From Streptomyces sp. BV286 (GTDB lineage Bacteria > Actinomycetota > Actinomycetes > Streptomycetales > Streptomycetaceae), in NCBI RefSeq assembly GCF_019090165.1, contig NZ_JAHRIB010000130.1, positions 1 through 64,000 of the forward strand: a DNA stretch of 64,000 nt, in the 5' to 3' direction. The position numbers were made by a program, and so were the translations under genes. Each line of letters begins with the position of its first letter. The first letter of the stretch is position 1. Of the stretch, positions 49,650 through 58,263 are shown piece after piece. The notes below the pieces were generated by a model that saw only the letters and a program-made list of their open reading frames with translations, ran no database searches and was not told the DNA's origin.

Positions 49650-50528
49650 ATGGATGACCTTTCGGATGCCATGAACACCCATGCCCTCACCGGGTCGCCG
49701 TCGCTGTGGCCGATGCTCGCCCGGGGCGCCCTTCTCTCGCCGTTCAAGCGGCCTCGGACGGGGGCCACCGCGCCCCGCACCCGTCTGGTCGTCCCCGGTG
49801 TCCGGATCGACCTGGGCAGGCTCGCCGCGTACGAGCGGGTCTGCGGATTCGGGGTGGGGGCGGATCAACTGCCCCTGCCCTATCCGCACGTTCTCGGATT
49901 CCCGGTCGCGATGCGGCTGATGAGCGAGCGGGCGTTCCCGCTGCCGCTGCTCGGGCTGGTGCACACGTCCATCACGATCACCCAGCACGGGGCGCTCACC
50001 GCCACCGGCGAGTACGAACTCGCCGTGCACGTCGAGGGATTGGTCCCCCACAGGCGTGGCACCGAGGCCGTCGTCGTGACCGAGGTGCGGACGGGCGGGG
50101 AGCTCGTGTGGGAGTCGCGCAGCACCTATCTGGCACGCCACGGCACCACCGAGGGAGGCACCGGCGGCTCGTCCGCCCTCCGGAGCGTCCGTGAGCGCGA
50201 GCCGCTGCCGGTGCTCGCCGAGTGGCGGCTCGCGGGGGATGTCGGGCGGCGGTACGGGGCCGCGTCCGGGGACCGCAATCCGATTCACCTGCACCCCCTC
50301 ACCGCCCGGCTGTTCGGGTTCCCCCGGGCCGTCGCGCACGGCATGTGGACCGTGGCGCGCTGCCTCGCCGAGCACGGGACGCCCCCGACGGCCATGCTGC
50401 GGGCGGAGTTCAAGGCACCGGTACTGCTGCCGGGAACCGTGTCGTACGGGTCCAGGAGCAGCCGCTTCGAGCTGCGCGGCCCGGGCGGCCGGCTCCACCT
50501 GACGGGAGAGGTACTGCCACTGCTCTGA
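49650..50528 (+). CDS. MaoC-like hydratase/dehydratase
   Basis: A 292-residue protein with a double hotdog layout. The second half has ASGDRNPIHLHPLTARLFGFPRAVAHGMWTVA, the hydratase-2 motif with catalytic Asp and His in D-x(4)-H. It would add water to trans-2-enoyl thioesters. With the SDR upstream (138 bases away) and the thiolase across the promoter, it forms an enoyl/ketoacyl set. ATG 49650 follows AGGAG by 8 bases; an ATG 21 bases later is the fallback. Confidence 0.85.
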   Translation: MDDLSDAMNTHALTGSPSLWPMLARGALLSPFKRPRTGATAPRTRLVVPGVRIDLGRLAAYERVCGFGVGADQLPLPYPHVLGFPVAMRLMSERAFPLPLLGLVHTSITITQHGALTATGEYELAVHVEGLVPHRRGTEAVVVTEVRTGGELVWESRSTYLARHGTTEGGTGGSSALRSVREREPLPVLAEWRLAGDVGRRYGAASGDRNPIHLHPLTARLFGFPRAVAHGMWTVARCLAEHGTPPTAMLRAEFKAPVLLPGTVSYGSRSSRFELRGPGGRLHLTGEVLPLL

Positions 50529-50542
50529 CCGGGATCTTCCGC

Positions 50543-51202
50543 TCAGGGTCTCGGCGGTGCTCCGGGGGCCTCCGACCAGGGCCGGCCCTCCATCAGGTCG
50601 CCCAGGCCGGCCCAGGCGAAGTTCATCAGGGTCGCGGCCGCCTGCCGGGCGGACACTCCGGGGGTGGCGTTGGCCCATGCGGCGAGGGACTCGGCGGCAC
50701 CGACGAGGGCTTCCGCGAGGCCCGCGACCTCCCGCTCGGGCAGGGACGGGTCCCGGTGGGCCTCCCGGGCCGCGACCACGATCAGCTCGGTGACGAAGGC
50801 CACGATCTCCTCGCGCATCGAGGTGACCTCGGCGGCGAACGGCTCCCCGTGCGTACGCGCCTGGAGGTGCAGCACCGCCCAGCCGTCCGGGTTCTGCGCG
50901 GTGTGGGTGAAGAACGCCCGCAGCCCTTCCCAGAGTTGGCGGTCGGCGGGCAGGTCCGGCCGGACTCCGGCACGTACGGCCGCGGTCAGGGCGGCCGCCT
51001 CACGGCGGATGCACGCGGTGAAGAGGTCTTCCTTGGAGTTCAGGTACAGGTAGACCAACGGCTTGGAGACGCCCGCCAGGTCGGCGATCTCGTCCATCGA
51101 CGCGGCCCGGTAGCCCCGCTGCCCGAAGGTCCGCACGGCGGCGTCCAGCATCTGCTGCTCGCGCACGGCACGCGGCATCCGTTTGCTCTTCACTGCACCC
51201 AT
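50543..51202 (-). CDS. TetR family transcriptional regulator
   Basis: A 219-residue regulator. The N-terminal helix-turn-helix spans AVRTFGQRGYRAASMDEIADLAGVSKPLVYLYLNSKEDLF (about residues 21-60). The rest is a helical ligand-binding domain, VLHLQARTHGEPF and beyond. It converges on the MaoC-like gene with only 14 bases between stops. The likely targets are its own promoter and the lipid genes next door, where palindromes of TetR type exist. Its own upstream region has a CATAC-N8-GTATG inverted repeat at 51200-51217. Confidence 0.9.
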   Translation of the reverse strand: MGAVKSKRMPRAVREQQMLDAAVRTFGQRGYRAASMDEIADLAGVSKPLVYLYLNSKEDLFTACIRREAAALTAAVRAGVRPDLPADRQLWEGLRAFFTHTAQNPDGWAVLHLQARTHGEPFAAEVTSMREEIVAFVTELIVVAAREAHRDPSLPEREVAGLAEALVGAAESLAAWANATPGVSARQAAATLMNFAWAGLGDLMEGRPWSEAPGAPPRP

Positions 51203-51274
51203 ACAGGAAAGAGTATGTTCTGCCGGCGGCTGCGTCGGGGCGAGGTGCGGCCGGCCGTCGTCTTCAGGACGTCT

Positions 51275-51577
51275 TCAGGACGTCCGGCCCTGGGCCCGTG
51301 CCACCTCGTCGACCACCGCGTCCTCCTGGCTGCGGTTGGCCTCCAGGTTGGACTTGACGCGGTCGACGCGCTGCACGATGCGGATCGAGGCGCGGTCGCG
51401 CTCCTTGCGGAGGGCCACGAAGCTGATGGGCGCCGAGAGCAGCAGGGCGAGCAGGACGATCCACATGCCGTTCGAGTCGCCGAGGCCGCGCGGGGCGACG
51501 CCGGAGTAGACGAGGCCCCAGACGACCACGAGGCAGCCCACGAAGATACCGAGGCGCATCAGTGTGTAGCGGAGCAT
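51275..51577 (-). CDS. DUF4229 family small membrane protein
   Basis: A 100-residue protein. It opens MLRYTLMRLGIFVGCLVVVWGL, a membrane helix, with a second helix at about 38-58 (GMWIVLLALLLSAPISFVAL). It then has RKERDRASIRIVQRVDRVKSNLEANRSQEDAVVDE, a charged cytoplasmic tail. Length, the R-Y-T-L-x-R-L-G opening and the arrangement match DUF4229, an actinobacterial family of unknown function. The start is the second candidate ATG, at 51577. Convergent or coupled neighbours are absent. Confidence 0.8.
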   Translation of the reverse strand: MLRYTLMRLGIFVGCLVVVWGLVYSGVAPRGLGDSNGMWIVLLALLLSAPISFVALRKERDRASIRIVQRVDRVKSNLEANRSQEDAVVDEVARAQGRTS

Positions 51578-51700
51578 CTCAATCCACTCTTCTCGTTCCG
51601 GACTTCCCGAAGGGCACCGTCCAGTGAAGCACGGTCGGGCCACGATCTTGCAGGGGGGTGCGCTGTGTGCGGGTCCCCCGGCGGCGGCCGCCGGGCCCCT

Positions 51701-52234
51701 TCAGTGGATGCGGCCCAGGGACAGCAGCATCGTGATGTCGTCCCGCTCCTCGCCCGGCGCGACCCTGATCGCGTCCGGTACGCGGCCGACCTCCTTGTAG
51801 CCGCACGAGCCGTAGAACCGCTCCAGGCCCTCGCCGCCGCGGCAGGTGAGACGTATCGCCTCGATGCCCTCCATGCCGCGGGCGGCGTCGGCGGCGGCCG
51901 CGAGGAGGTCGCGGCCGTACCCCTTGCCCTGGTGCCTCGGGTGGACCATCACCGTGTAGAGCCACAGCCAGTGCGTCATCAGGCGGTGGGTGTTGCAGGT
52001 CAGGAAGGCGGTCGCCGCGACGGTTCCGTCCTCTTCGCGGCCGACCAGCAGGCGCGTGCGGCCCTCGGCCATCGCGACGAGGTGCTTCACGAGTTCCGGC
52101 CGTATCGTCTCGCGCGACACGGGGGGTACGAAGCCGACGGAGCCGCCCGCGTTGGACACGTCGGCCCACAGGTCGGCGATGCCGTCCCGCAGGGCGGGGC
52201 CGACGGAGGGGTCGAGCTCGAACGTAAGGGCCAT
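51701..52234 (-). CDS. GNAT family N-acetyltransferase
   Basis: A 177-residue GNAT domain protein. The acetyl-CoA loop reads VHPRHQGKGYGRDLL (about residues 96-110), preceded by the strand LTHWLWLYTVMV and followed by the YGSCGYKEVGRVPD strand-turn near the end. It would move an acetyl group from acetyl-CoA to an amine; the substrate is unknown. It lies between the DUF4229 gene and mqnE, all leftward, with 72 bases to mqnE. Confidence 0.85.
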   Translation of the reverse strand: MALTFELDPSVGPALRDGIADLWADVSNAGGSVGFVPPVSRETIRPELVKHLVAMAEGRTRLLVGREEDGTVAATAFLTCNTHRLMTHWLWLYTVMVHPRHQGKGYGRDLLAAAADAARGMEGIEAIRLTCRGGEGLERFYGSCGYKEVGRVPDAIRVAPGEERDDITMLLSLGRIH

Positions 52235-52306
52235 GCGGCCAGGTTACTTATTACCCTGGCCGGGGCTCAAGTGACGCCCGATGCGCGGACAGGCGCGGAC
52301 GAGGCC

Positions 52307-53470
52307 TCAGAGGCGCATCGGCTGCGGTGTCTCCCTGCGGTCCGCCGCCGCGGGCTCGTACTCGCGGATGATCTCGTACCGCGTGTTCCGCTCGACCGGG
52401 CGGAAGCCGGCGTCGCGGATCAGGTCGAGCAGGTCCTCGCGGGTCAGCTTGTTCGGGGTGCCGTAGTTGTCGGCGTCGTGGGTGATCTTGTACTCGACGA
52501 CCGAGCCGTCCATGTCGTCCGCGCCGTGCTGGAGCGCCAGCTGGGCGGTCTGGACGCCGTGCATGACCCAGAAGACCTTGACGTGCGGGACGTTGTCGAA
52601 GAGCAGCCGGGAGACCGCGAAGGTCTTCAGGGCCTCCGCGCCGGTCGCCATCTGCGTACGCGCCTGGAGGCGGTTGCGGACCTTGCCGTCCTTCAGGTCC
52701 ACGAAGTCGTGCTGGTAGCGCAGCGGGATGAAGACCTGGAAGCCGCCGGTCTCGTCCTGGAGCTCACGCAGCCGCAGGACGTGGTCGACGCGGTGGCGCG
52801 GCTCCTCGATGTGCCCGTAGAGCATGGTGCACGGGGTCTTGAGCCCCTTCTCGTGCGCCAGGCGGTGGATGCGCGACCAGTCCTCCCAGTGGGTGCGGTG
52901 GTCGACGATGTGCTGCCGGACCTCCCAGTCGAAGATCTCCGCGCCGCCGCCGGTGAGGGCTTCGAGACCGGCGTCGATCAGCTCGTCGAGGATCTCGGAG
53001 GCGCTGAGCCCCGAGATCGTCTCGAAATGGTGGATCTCCGTGGCCGTGAACGCCTTCAGGGAGACGTTCGGGAGGGCCTTCTTCAGCTCGCTGAGCGACC
53101 GCGGGTAGTAGCGCCACGGCAGGTTCGGGTGCAGGCCGTTGACGATGTGCAGCTCGGTGAGGTTGTCGCCCTCCATCGCCTTCGCGAGACGGACGGCCTC
53201 CTCGATGCGCATCGTGTACGCGTCCTTCTCGCCCGGCTTGCGCTGGAACGAGCAGTAGGCGCAGGACGCGGTGCACACGTTCGTCATGTTGAGGTGACGG
53301 TTGACGTTGAAGTGGACGACGTCACCGTTCTTACGGGTGCGCACCTCGTGGGCGAGCCCGCCCAGCCAGGCCAGGTCGTCCGACTCGTAGAGCGCGATGC
53401 CGTCCTCACGGGTCAGCCGCTCACCGGCCCGGACCTTGTCCTCCAGCTCGCGCTTGAGCCCGACATCCAT
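52307..53470 (-). CDS. mqnE: Aminofutalosine synthase MqnE (radical SAM)
   Basis: A 387-residue radical SAM enzyme that joins 3-[(1-carboxyvinyl)oxy]benzoate with S-adenosylmethionine to give aminofutalosine, the second step of the futalosine route. The [4Fe-4S]-binding cysteines are Cys66, Cys70 and Cys73 in NVCTASCAYCSF. The rest is a TIM-barrel-like body (HIVNGLHPNLPWRYY, MLYGHIEEPRHRVDH) and a C-terminal extension. ATG 53470 is the start; an in-frame extension overlaps the upstream regulator's end and is not used. Neighbours mqnM, mqnP and mqnL are upstream on the same strand. Confidence 0.93.
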   Translation of the reverse strand: MDVGLKRELEDKVRAGERLTREDGIALYESDDLAWLGGLAHEVRTRKNGDVVHFNVNRHLNMTNVCTASCAYCSFQRKPGEKDAYTMRIEEAVRLAKAMEGDNLTELHIVNGLHPNLPWRYYPRSLSELKKALPNVSLKAFTATEIHHFETISGLSASEILDELIDAGLEALTGGGAEIFDWEVRQHIVDHRTHWEDWSRIHRLAHEKGLKTPCTMLYGHIEEPRHRVDHVLRLRELQDETGGFQVFIPLRYQHDFVDLKDGKVRNRLQARTQMATGAEALKTFAVSRLLFDNVPHVKVFWVMHGVQTAQLALQHGADDMDGSVVEYKITHDADNYGTPNKLTREDLLDLIRDAGFRPVERNTRYEIIREYEPAAADRRETPQPMRL

Positions 53471-53511
53471 GCTTCTGCCTCTCCTAGTGACGAACCCTGT
53501 CAACCGTACGC

Positions 53512-53976
53512 CTAGGCCCCCGGCTCCTCCTCGGGCAGCCCGCCCACGCGGTTCTCCCACTTCGTGGAGAGCACGATGGTCGTACGGGTCCGGGAGACGC
53601 CCTTGGTTCCCGACAGCCGCCGGATGGTCTTCTCCAGACCGTCCACGTCGGATGCCCGCACCTTGAGCATGAAGGAGTCGTCACCGGCGATGAACCAGCA
53701 GTCCTCGATCTCGTGCAGGTCCTTCATCCGGCGGGCCACGTCCTCGTGGTCGGCGGCGTCGGAGAGCGAGATGCCGATGAGGGCGGTGACGCCCAGGCCG
53801 AGTGAGGCCGAGTCGACCGTCGCCCGGTAGCCGGTGATGACACCGGCGGCCTCCAGGCGGTTGATGCGGTCGGTGACGCTGGGTCCCGACAGTCCGACGA
53901 GGCGTCCCAGCTCCGCGTAGGAGGCCCGGCCGTTCTCCCGGAGAGCCTGGATGAGCTGCCTGTCCACCGCGTCCAT
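53512..53976 (-). CDS. Lrp/AsnC family regulator within the menaquinone cluster
   Basis: A 154-residue regulator. The N-terminal helix-turn-helix reads VDRQLIQALRENGRASYAELGRLVGLSGPSVTDRINRLEAAGVI (residues 4-47). The C-terminal RAM domain (about 65-145) contains the GDDSFMLKVRASDVDGLEKTI ligand-pocket strand. It is inserted between mqnE (41 bases downstream) and mqnM (73 bases upstream), so it is likely cotranscribed. A natural guess is feedback control of menaquinone genes or of an amino acid branch from chorismate, but no target site can be named. Confidence 0.9.
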   Translation of the reverse strand: MDAVDRQLIQALRENGRASYAELGRLVGLSGPSVTDRINRLEAAGVITGYRATVDSASLGLGVTALIGISLSDAADHEDVARRMKDLHEIEDCWFIAGDDSFMLKVRASDVDGLEKTIRRLSGTKGVSRTRTTIVLSTKWENRVGGLPEEEPGA

Positions 53977-54049
53977 GCGATCGATAGCCTTCCGCTGAGG
54001 TCCTGAAGTGATGGGTGAGTACCGCTGAGTTGCTCGTGTACCGCTGTGT

Positions 54050-54724
54050 TCAGGTGGTGCGGGAGCCGCCGCCGAGTTCGCCCGTCCAGCGGCGGTAGAG
54101 GGTGTGCCCGACGCCCGCCGCGTCCAGCACCCGCCCGGCGACGAAGTCCACCAGGTCCTGGATGTGCGTGGCCCCCGCGTAGAACGCCGGGGAGGCCGGC
54201 AGCACGGTCGCGCCCGCGTCGTCGAGCGTCACCAGGTGCCGCAGCGTCTGCCCGTTGAGCGGGGTCTCCCGCACGGCGACGACCAGCGTGCGCCTCTCCT
54301 TGAGCGTGACGCTCGCGGCCCGCTGCAGCAGGTCCTTCGAGAGGCCGAGGGCCACTCCGGCGACACAGGCCGTGGACGCGGGCACGATCAGCATGCCCTT
54401 CACCGGGTACGACCCCGAGGACGGCCCCGCCGCCAGGTCCCCGGCGCTCCAGTGCCGCACGTCGTCGACGTCCACCGCGAACGTGCCGGGCTTCCCGTCG
54501 GCCCCCCGGCCGAGCCACTCCCGCAGGTCGTCCTGCCAGTGGGCGTCCCGGAAGGAGATCCCGGTCTCGTCGAGCAGCGTGAGCCGCGAGGCCCTCGAGA
54601 CGACGAGGTCGACGCTCTCACCGGCCGCGAGAAGCGCACGCAGCACGGCAGCCGCATACGGCGTTCCGGACGCGCCGGAGACCCCCACGATCCAAGGCCG
54701 ACGCTGCGATTCCCCTGCGTTCAC
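54050..54724 (-). CDS. mqnM: UbiX-like flavin prenyltransferase MqnM
   Basis: A 224-residue flavoprotein of the UbiX/Pad1 family. GVSGASGTPYAAAVLRAL (about 14-31) is the flavin-binding start. PASTACVAGVALGLSKDLLQRAASVTLKERRTLVV holds the family's core segment. ETPLNGQTLRHLV follows. It makes prenylated FMN, the cofactor needed by the UbiD-like decarboxylase encoded at 55752. The start is GTG 54724. The middle has a longer acidic loop (about 65-95) than typical UbiX, as in Streptomyces versions. Confidence 0.88.
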   Translation of the reverse strand: MNAGESQRRPWIVGVSGASGTPYAAAVLRALLAAGESVDLVVSRASRLTLLDETGISFRDAHWQDDLREWLGRGADGKPGTFAVDVDDVRHWSAGDLAAGPSSGSYPVKGMLIVPASTACVAGVALGLSKDLLQRAASVTLKERRTLVVAVRETPLNGQTLRHLVTLDDAGATVLPASPAFYAGATHIQDLVDFVAGRVLDAAGVGHTLYRRWTGELGGGSRTT

Positions 54725-54852
54725 ACCTTGAGCCTACCGGCGAGTTCCCCCATGGTCCGGACCGGTGGTGCGCCTACGCGTCCGTGGGACGGACCTGGGG
54801 TGCCGGGCGCCGCTCCGCACGGCCGCGGCCCGGCGGCCGGGCCGCGCCGTCC

Positions 54853-55755
54853 TCACACGGTCAGACCGCGAACCAGCAGGTCGAGCAGCGCGCACACGAA
54901 CAGGGCGATCCCGATGAAGCCGTTGACGCTGAAGAAGGCGCGGTTCACCCGGGACAGGTCGTGCGGGCGGACGATGGAGTGCTCGTAGAGGAAGGCGGCC
55001 GTGACGACCACCAGGCCGAGCCAGAAGAAGGCGCCCGCGTCGGTGGCCAGCGCGTACCAGACGAAGAGGCCAGTGGTCACGGCGTGGCAGCCCCTCGCCC
55101 CCCAGATCGCGGCCGGGATCCCGAAGCGCGCCGGCACCGACCTGACGCCGATCTCCCGGTCGGTCGTCACGTCCTGGCAGGCGTAGATCAGGTCGAATCC
55201 GCCGATCCAGATACCGACGGCGAGCCCCAGGATCACCGCGTCCCACGACCACTCGCCGGTGATGGCGAGCCAGCCGCCGATCGGGCCCATCGCCTGGGCG
55301 AGACCCAGGATGGCCTGCGGGAAGTTCGTGAACCGCTTCCCGTACGGGTACACGACCATCGGGATCACGGCGATGGGCGCGAGGGCCAGGCACAGCGGGT
55401 TGAGCAGGGCCGCGGCGCCCAGGAAGAAGACGAGGGCGACGAGGGCGCCCGTCCACGCGTGCTTCACCGTCATCGCGCCGGTGACCAGCTCGCGGTGGGC
55501 CGTACGGGGGTTGCGCGCGTCGATCTCGCGGTCGATGATCCGGTTCGCGGCCATGGCGAAGGTGCGCAGGCCCACCATCGCGATCGTCACCAGCAGCAGC
55601 CGCCCCCACTGGATGTTGCCGTCCGTCAGGAACATGGCCGTCAGCGCCGCGATGTACGCGAAGGGCAGCGCGAAGACGGAGTGCTCGATCATGACGAGGC
55701 GCAGGAACGCCTTGGTGCGCCCCGGCTGCGGGATCGCGGCTGATGCGCTGCTCAC
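54853..55755 (-). CDS. mqnP: UbiA-like prenyltransferase MqnP
   Basis: A 300-residue membrane prenyltransferase. The two Asp-rich motifs are NRIIDREID (Asn71, Asp75, Asp79) and CQDVTTDREIG; about eight or nine hydrophobic helices surround them. It attaches a polyprenyl chain to the naphthoate intermediate of the futalosine route. The start is GTG 55755, overlapping the mqnL stop (GTGA, 55752-55755), so the decarboxylase and prenyltransferase are made together. A longer in-frame extension is rejected because it would overlap mqnL by over 100 bases. Confidence 0.92.
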   Translation of the reverse strand: MSSASAAIPQPGRTKAFLRLVMIEHSVFALPFAYIAALTAMFLTDGNIQWGRLLLVTIAMVGLRTFAMAANRIIDREIDARNPRTAHRELVTGAMTVKHAWTGALVALVFFLGAAALLNPLCLALAPIAVIPMVVYPYGKRFTNFPQAILGLAQAMGPIGGWLAITGEWSWDAVILGLAVGIWIGGFDLIYACQDVTTDREIGVRSVPARFGIPAAIWGARGCHAVTTGLFVWYALATDAGAFFWLGLVVVTAAFLYEHSIVRPHDLSRVNRAFFSVNGFIGIALFVCALLDLLVRGLTV

Positions 55756-57206
55756 GAGAGTCCGTACTCCTTCCAGCGGCGGTCGACCTTCGCCGCCGTC
55801 TCCGGGTCCGAGAGAACCATCTCGGGCCAGCCGCCGTCCCGTGTGTAGCCCTCCTCGGGCCACTTCCTGGTGGCGTCGATGCCCGCCTTGCCGCCCCAGA
55901 ACTGCTGGTACGAGGCGTGGTCGAGGTGGTCGACCGGGCCCTCGACGACCGTGAGGTCCCGGGAGTAGTCGGTGTTGCCGAGCGCACGCCAGGCGACCTC
56001 GTGCAGGTCGTGGACGTCGCAGTCGGAGTCGACGACCACGATCAGCTTGGTCAGGGACATCATGTGGGCGCCCCAGACGGCGTGCATCACCTTCTGGGCG
56101 TGTTTGGGGTACTTCTTGTCGATCGCGACGATCGCGCAGTTGTGGAAGCCGCCCGCCTCGGGGAGGTGGTAGTCCACGATGTCCGGCACGATGATCTTGA
56201 GGAGGGGGAGGAAGAACCTCTCCGTCGCCCGGCCCAGCGGGCCGTCCTCGGTCGGCGGGCGGCCGACCACGATCGACTGGAGCAGCGGCCGCTTGCGCAT
56301 GGTCACGCAGTCGATGGTGAGGGCCGGGAAGGGCTCCTGCGGCGTGTAGAAGCCGGTGTGGTCGCCGAAGGGCCCCTCGGGGAGCATCTCCCCCGGCTCC
56401 AGCCAGCCCTCCAGGACGACCTCGGCGTTCGCCGGCACCTGAAGCGGCACCGTCTTGCAGTCGACCATCTCGATCCGCTTGCCCTGGATGAACCCGGCGA
56501 AGAGGTACTCGTCGATGTCACCGGGCAGCGGGGCGGTCGAGGCGTACGTCACGGCGGGCGGGCAGCCGAAGGCGATGGCGACCGGGAGACGCTCGCCCTT
56601 CCTCGCCGCCACCTGGTAGTGGTTGCGGCTGTCCTTGTGGATCTGCCAGTGCATGCCGATGGTGCGCTTGTCGTGGCGCTGCAGGCGGTAGAGCCCGAGG
56701 TTGCGGATGCCGGACTCGGGGTCCTTGGTGTGGGTGAGTCCGAGGTTGAAGAAGGACCCGCCGTCCTGCGGCCAGGTGAAGAGCGCGGGCAGCTGGTCGA
56801 GGTCCACGTCCTCGCCGCGGAGCACGACCTCCTGGACGGGCGCGTCCTTCACCTTCTTCGGCGGTACGTGTGTCATGGCGCCGAGCTTCCCGAAGGCCTC
56901 ACGCACGCCGACGAAGCCCTGCGGCAGCTCGGGCCTGAGCAGCCCGCCGATCTTCTCGCTGATGTCCGCGTACGACTTCAGGCCGAGCGATTTGAGGAGG
57001 CGGCGGTCCGTCCCGAAGACGTTCATCGCGAGGGGCATCGCCGATCCGCGCACGTTCTCGAAGAGCAGCGCGGGGCCGCCCGCCTTCTGTACGCGGTCGA
57101 CGATCTCCCCGACCTCCAGGTACGGGTCCACCTCGGCCTTGATGCGCTGGAGGTCGCCCTCGCGCTCCAGCGCCCGGAGTAGCGAGCGAAGATCGTCGTA
57201 AGCCAT
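55752..57206 (-). CDS. mqnL: UbiD-like decarboxylase MqnL
   Basis: A 484-residue UbiD family enzyme that uses prenylated FMN made by the UbiX-like protein to remove a carboxyl group from the naphthoate ring. Landmarks are MAYDDLRSLLRALEREGDL at the start, GGSFFNLGLTHTKDPESGIRNLGLYRLQ (about 150-178), GPFGDHTGFYTP and the C-terminal AWRALGNTDYSRDL. The start is the ATG at 57206; a longer frame runs through the promoter region and is not supported. It is the promoter-proximal gene of the mqnL-mqnP-mqnM run. Confidence 0.92.
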   Translation of the reverse strand: MAYDDLRSLLRALEREGDLQRIKAEVDPYLEVGEIVDRVQKAGGPALLFENVRGSAMPLAMNVFGTDRRLLKSLGLKSYADISEKIGGLLRPELPQGFVGVREAFGKLGAMTHVPPKKVKDAPVQEVVLRGEDVDLDQLPALFTWPQDGGSFFNLGLTHTKDPESGIRNLGLYRLQRHDKRTIGMHWQIHKDSRNHYQVAARKGERLPVAIAFGCPPAVTYASTAPLPGDIDEYLFAGFIQGKRIEMVDCKTVPLQVPANAEVVLEGWLEPGEMLPEGPFGDHTGFYTPQEPFPALTIDCVTMRKRPLLQSIVVGRPPTEDGPLGRATERFFLPLLKIIVPDIVDYHLPEAGGFHNCAIVAIDKKYPKHAQKVMHAVWGAHMMSLTKLIVVVDSDCDVHDLHEVAWRALGNTDYSRDLTVVEGPVDHLDHASYQQFWGGKAGIDATRKWPEEGYTRDGGWPEMVLSDPETAAKVDRRWKEYGLS

Positions 57207-57305
57207 GCGTTCCAGTATCGGCCACTCGCTACCCTGGCTCTGTAACGGGGGCCGCTCAGCCGGCCCCGATCTCCGCACGCATCTCCACAGCAGGGGGACC
57301 ACCGC

Positions 57306-57668
57306 ATGCTTCGGGTGCTGATGATCCTGGTGCCGCTGGCACTCAGCATCTATGCGTTCATCGACTGCATCACCACCGATGAGAAGGACGTCCGCTACAT
57401 CCCGAAGCCCCTCTGGGCGATCCTGGTACTGCTGTTCCCGCTCGTCGGTTCCATCTCCTGGCTGATCGTCGGCCGTGCCCGAACCCCGCACGGCGCCTCC
57501 TCGTCGCGCCGGGGCGGCTGGGTCGCGCCCGACGACAACCCCGAGTTCCTCAAGTCCCTCAAGGACGAGAGCGCCGAGGACGACAGGAAGAGCGACGGCA
57601 AGAAGAGCGACGGCAAGGACGACACCGACGGCGAGGACCCCGAGGACTCCGCCCCACCGAAGTCCTGA
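57306..57668 (+). CDS. PLDc_N-type small membrane protein
   Basis: A 120-residue protein. Two membrane helices (MLRVLMILVPLALSIYAFIDCI and LWAILVLLFPLVGSISWLIVGR) form a PLD-nuclease N-terminal-like hairpin with the conserved YAFIDC and P-W at the turn. A Lys/Asp/Ser-rich soluble tail follows, with a repeated KSDGK unit. The phospholipase catalytic domain is absent, as in many actinobacterial PLDc_N proteins. AGCAGGGGGA precedes the ATG. It diverges from mqnL. Confidence 0.85.
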   Translation: MLRVLMILVPLALSIYAFIDCITTDEKDVRYIPKPLWAILVLLFPLVGSISWLIVGRARTPHGASSSRRGGWVAPDDNPEFLKSLKDESAEDDRKSDGKKSDGKDDTDGEDPEDSAPPKS

Positions 57669-57707
57669 CGGGCGGCGGGGCGGCGGGGGCCGGTCGGCTC
57701 CCCGCAG

Positions 57708-57917
57708 TCAGCTCCCCGCGGCCGTGGCCAGGCGGTAGAAGGCCTGGGTGGTGCGCGGGTGGGCCATCTCGTCCAGCAGGTGCCGCCACTCCGGGTCGTC
57801 GGCCGCGGCGGAGTGCACGCGGTCCCACGCCGCGAGCAGCGGGGCGAGTTCACCCTCGGCCGTCACGGCGACGGTGGACGGGACGACGGCGGACGGGTCG
57901 GTCGCGAGGATGTCCAT
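57708..57917 (-). CDS. Small hypothetical protein
   Basis: A 69-residue protein, MDILATDPSAVVPSTVAV at the start and a helical second half (LLAAWDRVHSAAADDPEWRHLLDEMAHPRTTQAFYRLATAAG). GGAAGG lies close before the ATG. It sits convergently to the PLDc_N gene. No family recognised. The clean codon bias and site make it a probable gene. Confidence 0.55.
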   Translation of the reverse strand: MDILATDPSAVVPSTVAVTAEGELAPLLAAWDRVHSAAADDPEWRHLLDEMAHPRTTQAFYRLATAAGS

Positions 57918-58071
57918 GAGGCTTTCCTTCCGGGCGGGGAGGCCATGAGCCCCTGGGAGCGTCTGGGTTCAACCATCCCGCCACCGCGCCCCGGCCACCA
58001 TGAAGCGACCTCCCCGGCCGGTGGTGCAGCCAGCACCACCATGCGCCTTCCGGAGCGGATCCGTCCGCCGG

Positions 58072-58263
58072 TCAGCGCACGGCCGCCACGAACGCCGACC
58101 AGGCGCTCCGCCTGATCAGCAGGGTGGGGCCTTCAGGGGTCTTGCTGTCACGCACGGGGACGAAGTCGGGGAAATCGGGGGCCACTTCGATGCAGTTGCC
58201 GCCGTTGTCGCCGCTGTAGCTGCTCTTCATCCAGGTCGCCGCGCTCAGCTCGTGCCCGTCCAT
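58072..58263 (-). CDS. DUF397 protein, partner of the XRE regulator
   Basis: A 63-residue DUF397 protein: WMKSSYSGDNGGNCIEVAPDF (about 11-31), VPVRDSKTPEGPTLLI, and WSAFVAAVR at the end match the family across its full length. DUF397 genes normally follow an XRE regulator of the Scr1 type, together acting like a toxin-antitoxin or developmental switch. Here the XRE frame runs 116 bases into this gene in a different frame. The ATG at 58263 keeps the usual N-terminus. Confidence 0.88.
   Translation of the reverse strand: MDGHELSAATWMKSSYSGDNGGNCIEVAPDFPDFVPVRDSKTPEGPTLLIRRSAWSAFVAAVR

Noticed and set aside
50222..53515. A 1097-codon rightward frame across four leftward genes
   Set aside because: It crosses mqnE, GNAT, DUF4229 and TetR genes, each with clear motifs on the other strand.
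55743..57182. A 479-codon rightward frame opposite mqnL
   Set aside because: The UbiD family sequence is clear on the other strand. This frame has low-complexity Val/Arg/His content.
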